Shown here piece after piece: positions 63,151-64,000 of a stretch of 64,000 nucleotides of DNA. This stretch comes from Apostichopus japonicus (Eukaryota > Echinodermata > Holothuroidea > Aspidochirotida > Stichopodidae), in the NCBI RefSeq assembly GCF_037975245.1, contig NC_092575.1:17511810-17575809 (forward strand). Direction: 5' to 3'. Under the pieces are notes generated by a model. The model saw only the letters and a program-made list of their open reading frames with translations. It had not been told where the DNA came from and made no database searches. Position 1 is the stretch's first letter; each line of letters starts with the position of its first letter. Both the position numbers and the translations under genes were made by a program.

Positions 63151-63725
63151 TGATGGACCTAGCCTACCTCAATTATGGAACTGAATTCTCTACACGCATA
63201 TCAGATCAGAGGATGAATGACATTTTTTCTTTACTTCCATATTTTAGTATATTTGTGGTCAATTTTGGCGGCCTTTAAATATGAAAGTCAGAAAGTGAAT
63301 ATATGATAGCTTTTATAAGAAACAACGGTGCTTCTGAACCGCTTTAGACAAGTTGACTCGGCCGATTCATGCCACCACACCATAAGAGCCTAACACAATA
63401 CTGGCAACTCTACTAAATATCAGGTATTTGAGCTCTATGGTGCGGTTGTAAAGTTGCTAGGTAAAGATGGCGCTCTTTCGGTAATATAATAGTAAGCTAC
63501 TCGTATCGGTTTTTGGGAAAATTACCATCTTGTAACTGCATGCTACAAAAGAACCACGTTTGAGAATTCAAATGGTGATATAAAGATTCTTCTCTCTGAT
63601 ATCATCGTTTCTTGAGGATTATTTTATTTCAATCTGGATTTTAAATAAGTTACTGGATACGAAACGTCAAACGAAAGAATTACTGTACGAATATATATTA
63701 TTTTTTATTCGCAAATATCAAGCTC
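63151..63725. other. Intergenic, nothing recognised
   Basis: AT-rich sequence between the MITE and the tRNA gene; no motif, frame or repeat could be supported. Confidence 0.6.
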
Positions 63726-63797
63726 TCCCATATGGTCTAGTGGTTAGGATCCGGCGCTCTCACCGCCGTGGCCCGGGTTCGATTCCCGGTATGGGAA
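63726..63797 (+). tRNA. tRNA-Glu (anticodon CTC)
   Basis: The acceptor stem TCCCATA pairs with TATGGGA, with discriminator A. The A box is TGGTCTAGTGG and the B box GGTTCGATTCC. The anticodon stem CGGCG/CGCCG encloses the loop CTCTCAC, giving CTC, which reads GAG (Glu). The sequence closely follows the metazoan tRNA-Glu consensus. There is no intron and CCA is not encoded. Confidence 0.96.
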
Positions 63798-63807
63798 GTT
63801 CACTTCC

Positions 63808-63824
63808 TTTTTTTTTTTTTTTTT
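63808..63824 (+). terminator. Pol III oligo-T terminator of tRNA-Glu
   Basis: A run of 17 T begins 10 nt after the tRNA 3' end. Confidence 0.9.
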
Positions 63825-64000
63825 GCTTCTCTACTGACACTACTCACGTCATGAGGTTATATACCATTATCCTACCATAATGAAATGGTTGGGTATGTAT
63901 TTAAGTGTCAATGGCATCATGAGTATGGTCAACAATGTTGTATAGGTGACTTTTCTTAATATATATTTATGGTAATGATTAAGCAAATGGAAGGCAATAC

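Overview
This is a window of an AT-rich animal genome. The genes are split by GT-AG introns, there is one eukaryotic tRNA, and transposable elements and satellites are dense. The genes are animal families: a DNase I-like nuclease, a GT10 fucosyltransferase, 4E-T (EIF4ENIF1) and RNF185. Together with a BEL/Pao retrotransposon, a tRNA-derived SINE and many oligo-G runs, this suggests a marine invertebrate deuterostome, probably an echinoderm. The species-level guess is inference only.

Layout. 1-3003 (minus) is an intact open frame for the gag-protease-RT part of a BEL/Pao retrotransposon that runs off the left edge; its leader and 5' LTR lie to the right. 5097-12735 (plus) is an eight-exon secreted or surface DNase I-family gene whose introns 1 and 2 share a duplicated block interrupted by two different MITEs. 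16615-18111 (plus) is an intronless alpha-1,3-fucosyltransferase. 18112-26796 is non-coding, with a 103/105-bp minisatellite and a SINE; its right part is probably 3' UTR of the next gene. 26797-47762 (minus) is a 17-exon EIF4ENIF1 (4E-T) gene of 1,307 codons, whose introns carry a 96-bp satellite, two TIR-bounded elements filled with GACCTTTG repeats, several recent tandem duplications and a Ty3/gypsy relic. 51375-53038 is a non-autonomous hAT-like element with an 8-bp target duplication. 53497-57003 (plus) is a five-exon RNF185 gene. 62811-63150 is a second copy of a TTAA MITE, and 63726-63797 is tRNA-Glu(CTC).

The cellular genes do not form an operon-like system. EIF4ENIF1 and RNF185 are head-to-head neighbours here and are also linked on human 22q12, so this is probably old synteny. 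The most unusual observation is that three separate genes (DNase exon 6, EIF4ENIF1 exon 9, RNF185 exon 3) each carry a tandem duplication that copies the end of a coding exon together with its 5' splice-site region. In EIF4ENIF1 this has grown into an array of about 15 units. The second is a family of TIR-bounded elements whose interior is tandem repeats carrying direct repeats of AGGTCA. All exon coordinates come from reading frames and splice signals by eye and from remembered family sequences; no alignment was run.
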